Shown here: piece after piece, positions 61,727-64,000 of the stretch
How positions within the stretch are numbered: the first letter of the stretch is position 1
Layout of the letters: the number at the start of each line of letters is the position of its first letter
Made by a program: the position numbers and the translations under genes
NCBI GenBank assembly: GCA_004297825.1
Contig: SCSX01000092.1
Span: forward strand, 1 to 64,000
Length of the DNA: 64,000 bases
Reading direction: 5' to 3'
Source of the DNA: Spirochaetota bacterium
Lineage (GTDB): Bacteria; Spirochaetota; UBA4802; UBA5368
Notes under the pieces: model-generated
The model's database searches: none
The model's input: the letters and a program-made list of their open reading frames with translations, nothing else
What the model was told of the DNA's origin: nothing

Positions 61727-63835
61727 CTATCTCGAAAGCTCTTCGACGAGCCCGTGCACGTCGATTATGAGCGCGACGCGCCCGTCGCCCAATATGGCGG
61801 CCCCGGAAAGCGCGCGGCTGCGGCTGATATAATTCTCCAGGCTCTTGATTACTATCTGCTGCTGGCCAAGGAGCTCGTCTATCATGATGCCCACGCGTGA
61901 AATACCCGCCTCCACGATCACCATGAGCGATTCCCACGGGTTCTGGAATTCGGACTTGATCCCGAACAGGTCATACAGGCGCACCAGCGTCACGAACTCG
62001 CCCCGCACGTGCACCACCTCGCCCTTTTCCTTCACCGTGCTGATGTCCTCCCTGCGCGGCTGCATGGACTCGACGATGGACAGGAGCGGGATTATGTAGA
62101 TGCTCCCGCCCACCCGCACCAGCATGCCCTCGATTATCGCCAGGGTAAGCGGGAGCTTGACCCGGAACATGGTCCCCTCCCCGGCGCGCGTTTCGATCTC
62201 CACACTTCCGCGTAGTGACTCGATATTGGTCTTTACCACATCCATGCCCACGCCCCGCCCGGAGAGCTCCCCCACCCGCGCGGCGGTCGAGAACCCGGGC
62301 ATGAACAGGATGGAAAGCAGCCGCGCATCGTTCACCTCGTCGCCGGGTTTTATGATTCCCATAGACTCCGCCTTTTCGCGGAGCCTTTTCCGGTTCACGC
62401 CGGCCCCGTCGTCGGAGACCTCGATGAAGACGTTCCCCTCCTGGTGGTAGGCGCGCAGCATGATCCTCCCTATGGGCTCCTTGCCGGCCTGCCCGCGCTC
62501 TTCCGGCGTTTCGATGCCGTGATCGATCGCGTTGCGTATCATGTGCTTGAGCGGATCGCCTATCTTCTCGATCACCGTCTTGTCGAGCTCGGTCTCCGCG
62601 CCCTCGATCTCGAGGCGGATGTCCTTGCCCAGGGCGTGGGCGGAATCGCGCACGAATCTCCTGAACTGCTCGAACGAGGGTCCCACGGGGATCATGCGGA
62701 TCGCCATGATCTGCTCCTGGAACTCGCGCGTTACGCGATCGAGCCCATAGAGCGCGTTTTTCAGCCTGAAGCCCTTTTCTTCGTCAAGCTCGTCGGCGAT
62801 CCTGTTTATCCCCGACTGGCCGATGACGATTTCGCCCAGGAGATTCAGCAGGGTGTCCAGCTTCCCGGTATCCACCCGCACCGTGCTCGTCTCCACCTTC
62901 TTCTTGATCTTCTCCTGCTCCGTGAGCGCGAACTGGAGGTCCTTGTCGGTCGCGTATCCCTTCTCGACGACGAGCGTTCCTATCTTTTTGTTCTCGAGCT
63001 CCTGCGAGATGAGCACGTCGGTAAGCTCGTTCTCGGTAAGTATGCCCTTTTCGGTGAGGATCTCCCCCAGCATCCGTTCTTCCTGGGTCCCCCTGCCTCC
63101 CGCGCCGCTCGTGTACAGCGCGGTGATGTCCTCGACGGAGATATCGTTGTCGTCCCTGACGAAGAGAAAGACGTCGTCGACCTTCTGCTGGGGATGCTTG
63201 GTTTTCAGCACCAGGTCCCAGGCTAGGTAGCATTTTTCCGGGTCCATGTCCTCCAGCAGGGGCAGTCTCGACCGGTCGATTTTCCGTTCGACGAATTTCC
63301 CGAGCGCGGCAAGGTCCTCCATTATCAGGAGCGGGTCGATCCCGCTTTCGAACACGTCTTCACGGAACGCCGCATGCACGCGGAAGTATCGGAACCCCAC
63401 CTCGATCTCGCGCTCGGGCTCCGGGATGTCCGCCTTTTCGGGAGCGGCATCGGGGGCCGATTCGCCCACGCCCAGGAGCGCATCGGTTTTACTAATGAGC
63501 GCCCGGCGCGACTCCTCCGGCGCGGCGTCGTCCCCCGCGATGGCCTCCCGCACCCAGTCAAGGCTTCCCAGCAGCAGGTCGATGAGCTCCGGGCTCACCG
63601 CGACCCCCCCCGAGCGGACCTTGTCGAGGACACTTTCCACCTTGTGGGTGAACTCGTACACGTTCTTGAAACCCGCGATCCCCGAGCTGCCCTTGAGCGT
63701 GTGGAAATAGCGAAACAGCCGGTGCACCACCTCCGGGTCGGACCCCTCCTCGAGCACGATGAGGTCCGACTCCAGGTGGTCGAGAATCTCCCGCGATTCC
63801 TTTAAGAAGACGTCCCTGATCCCTGTATCTTCCAT
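61727..63835 (-). CDS. cheA: Chemotaxis histidine kinase CheA with MshEN-like insert
   Basis: 702 residues. HPt domain: FRYFHTLKGSSGIAGFKNVY (His45). Residues ~145-245 form a P2-like linker domain (EVGFRYFRVHAAFREDVFES). Residues 255-307 hold two 24-residue repeats five residues apart: MLGEILTEKGILTENELTDV..Q and KIGTLVVEKGYATDKDLQFA..Q, the MshEN pattern of c-di-GMP-binding domains. Dimerisation (~316-380), HATPase (HMIRNAIDHGIETPEERGQA; SDDGAGVN; SGRGVGMDVVKTNIESLRGS) and CheW-like regulatory domain (TLAIIEGMLVRVGGSIYIIP) follow. The core kinase is intact. Confidence 0.95.
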   Translation of the reverse strand: MEDTGIRDVFLKESREILDHLESDLIVLEEGSDPEVVHRLFRYFHTLKGSSGIAGFKNVYEFTHKVESVLDKVRSGGVAVSPELIDLLLGSLDWVREAIAGDDAAPEESRRALISKTDALLGVGESAPDAAPEKADIPEPEREIEVGFRYFRVHAAFREDVFESGIDPLLIMEDLAALGKFVERKIDRSRLPLLEDMDPEKCYLAWDLVLKTKHPQQKVDDVFLFVRDDNDISVEDITALYTSGAGGRGTQEERMLGEILTEKGILTENELTDVLISQELENKKIGTLVVEKGYATDKDLQFALTEQEKIKKKVETSTVRVDTGKLDTLLNLLGEIVIGQSGINRIADELDEEKGFRLKNALYGLDRVTREFQEQIMAIRMIPVGPSFEQFRRFVRDSAHALGKDIRLEIEGAETELDKTVIEKIGDPLKHMIRNAIDHGIETPEERGQAGKEPIGRIMLRAYHQEGNVFIEVSDDGAGVNRKRLREKAESMGIIKPGDEVNDARLLSILFMPGFSTAARVGELSGRGVGMDVVKTNIESLRGSVEIETRAGEGTMFRVKLPLTLAIIEGMLVRVGGSIYIIPLLSIVESMQPRREDISTVKEKGEVVHVRGEFVTLVRLYDLFGIKSEFQNPWESLMVIVEAGISRVGIMIDELLGQQQIVIKSLENYISRSRALSGAAILGDGRVALIIDVHGLVEELSR

Positions 63836-63907
63836 ATGCGCGTGCCCTCACCTTCCTGGTCTTGGAGCGGTCCCGTTCACGACCGCGCGGCGTACCGCGC
63901 AGAGAAT

Positions 63908-64000
63908 TTAAAACTCCTCGAATCCTTCGTCCCTGAGCGTATCTTTCACTACCCTGACATCCGCGGGCAGCGCTTTCGCCTCCGCCTGCTTTCTCCTTTC
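63908..64000 (-). CDS. C-terminal end of a methyl-accepting chemotaxis protein (probable)
   Basis: Only the last 30 residues are inside the window: ERRKQAEAKALPADVRVV then KDTLRDEGFEEF. The 5' end lies beyond the right edge. The final GFEEF fits the aromatic pentapeptide (x-aromatic-x-x-aromatic) that ends many receptors and tethers CheR/CheB, and a receptor is expected ahead of cheA. So MCP is the best guess, but with so little sequence another chemotaxis or sensor gene is possible. Confidence 0.45.
   Translation of the reverse strand, partial: ERRKQAEAKALPADVRVVKDTLRDEGFEEF

Overview
This is a high-GC window with broken-up AT-rich islands, from a Gram-negative, chemotactic bacterium. The envelope evidence is several lipoproteins with lipoboxes, a LolA-type protein, a POTRA outer-membrane protein and small beta-barrels. 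Metabolism centres on organic acids and polyols, with a complete glyoxylate locus. The chemotaxis operon with two cheD genes and a STAS gene, together with the general gene content, would fit a spirochaete of the Leptospira side or a similar MAG lineage. No rRNA or other phylogenetic marker is present, so that placement is an inference.

Layout. 1-8.4 kb: end of an MFS transporter, a ferritin-like protein, two PAS signalling proteins (histidine kinase and diguanylate cyclase), dGTPase, a HAD phosphatase, a small frameshifted secreted protein and the first copy of an orphan paralogous family. 8.5-16.7 kb: a polyol/cyclitol-type catabolic cluster made of Gfo/Idh dehydrogenase fused to an SCP2-like domain, IclR regulator, cupin, BKACE-family cleavage enzyme, RpiB-like isomerase, IolD-like ThDP hydrolase and GPH symporter. 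Two near-identical promoter/operator sites flank the iclR gene. 17-18 kb: ECF sigma factor plus membrane partner. 18.2-26.5 kb: a GntR-controlled operon (AprA-like flavoprotein, GltD-like ferredoxin-flavoprotein, class III aminotransferase, acetolactate-synthase-like enzyme, DUF819 permease). 26.6-30.4 kb: second copy of the orphan family, a CoA-binding-like protein, an APH-type kinase and GlpD. 30.6-32 and 34.5-38 kb: AT-rich accessory DNA. The second block ends in five closely packed same-strand genes: Phd-like antitoxin, PIN toxin, nuclease-like protein, Ser/Thr kinase and a possible TIM-barrel protein. 38.3-45.1 kb: aceK, ACT-malic enzyme, aceB, aceA. 45.5-55.6 kb: mfd, a SurA-like lipoprotein, envelope proteins and lon. 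55.9-56.4 kb: two small genes, each interrupted by an in-frame UGA followed by a hairpin, which I read as a tandem selenoprotein operon. 57.4-64 kb (minus strand): mcp end, cheA, STAS, cheY, cheW, cheD-like, cheR, cheD, cheB.

Intergenic DNA is rich in dispersed palindromes. One family shares GAAGGCGCG/CGCGCCTTC arms with different, still palindromic, centres. There is also a 54-bp perfect palindrome, an inverted pair of ~105-130 bp repeats at 16.7 and 55.6 kb, and ATCCGTG-type repeats around the glyoxylate genes. No tRNA, rRNA, CRISPR array, transposase or prophage was seen.
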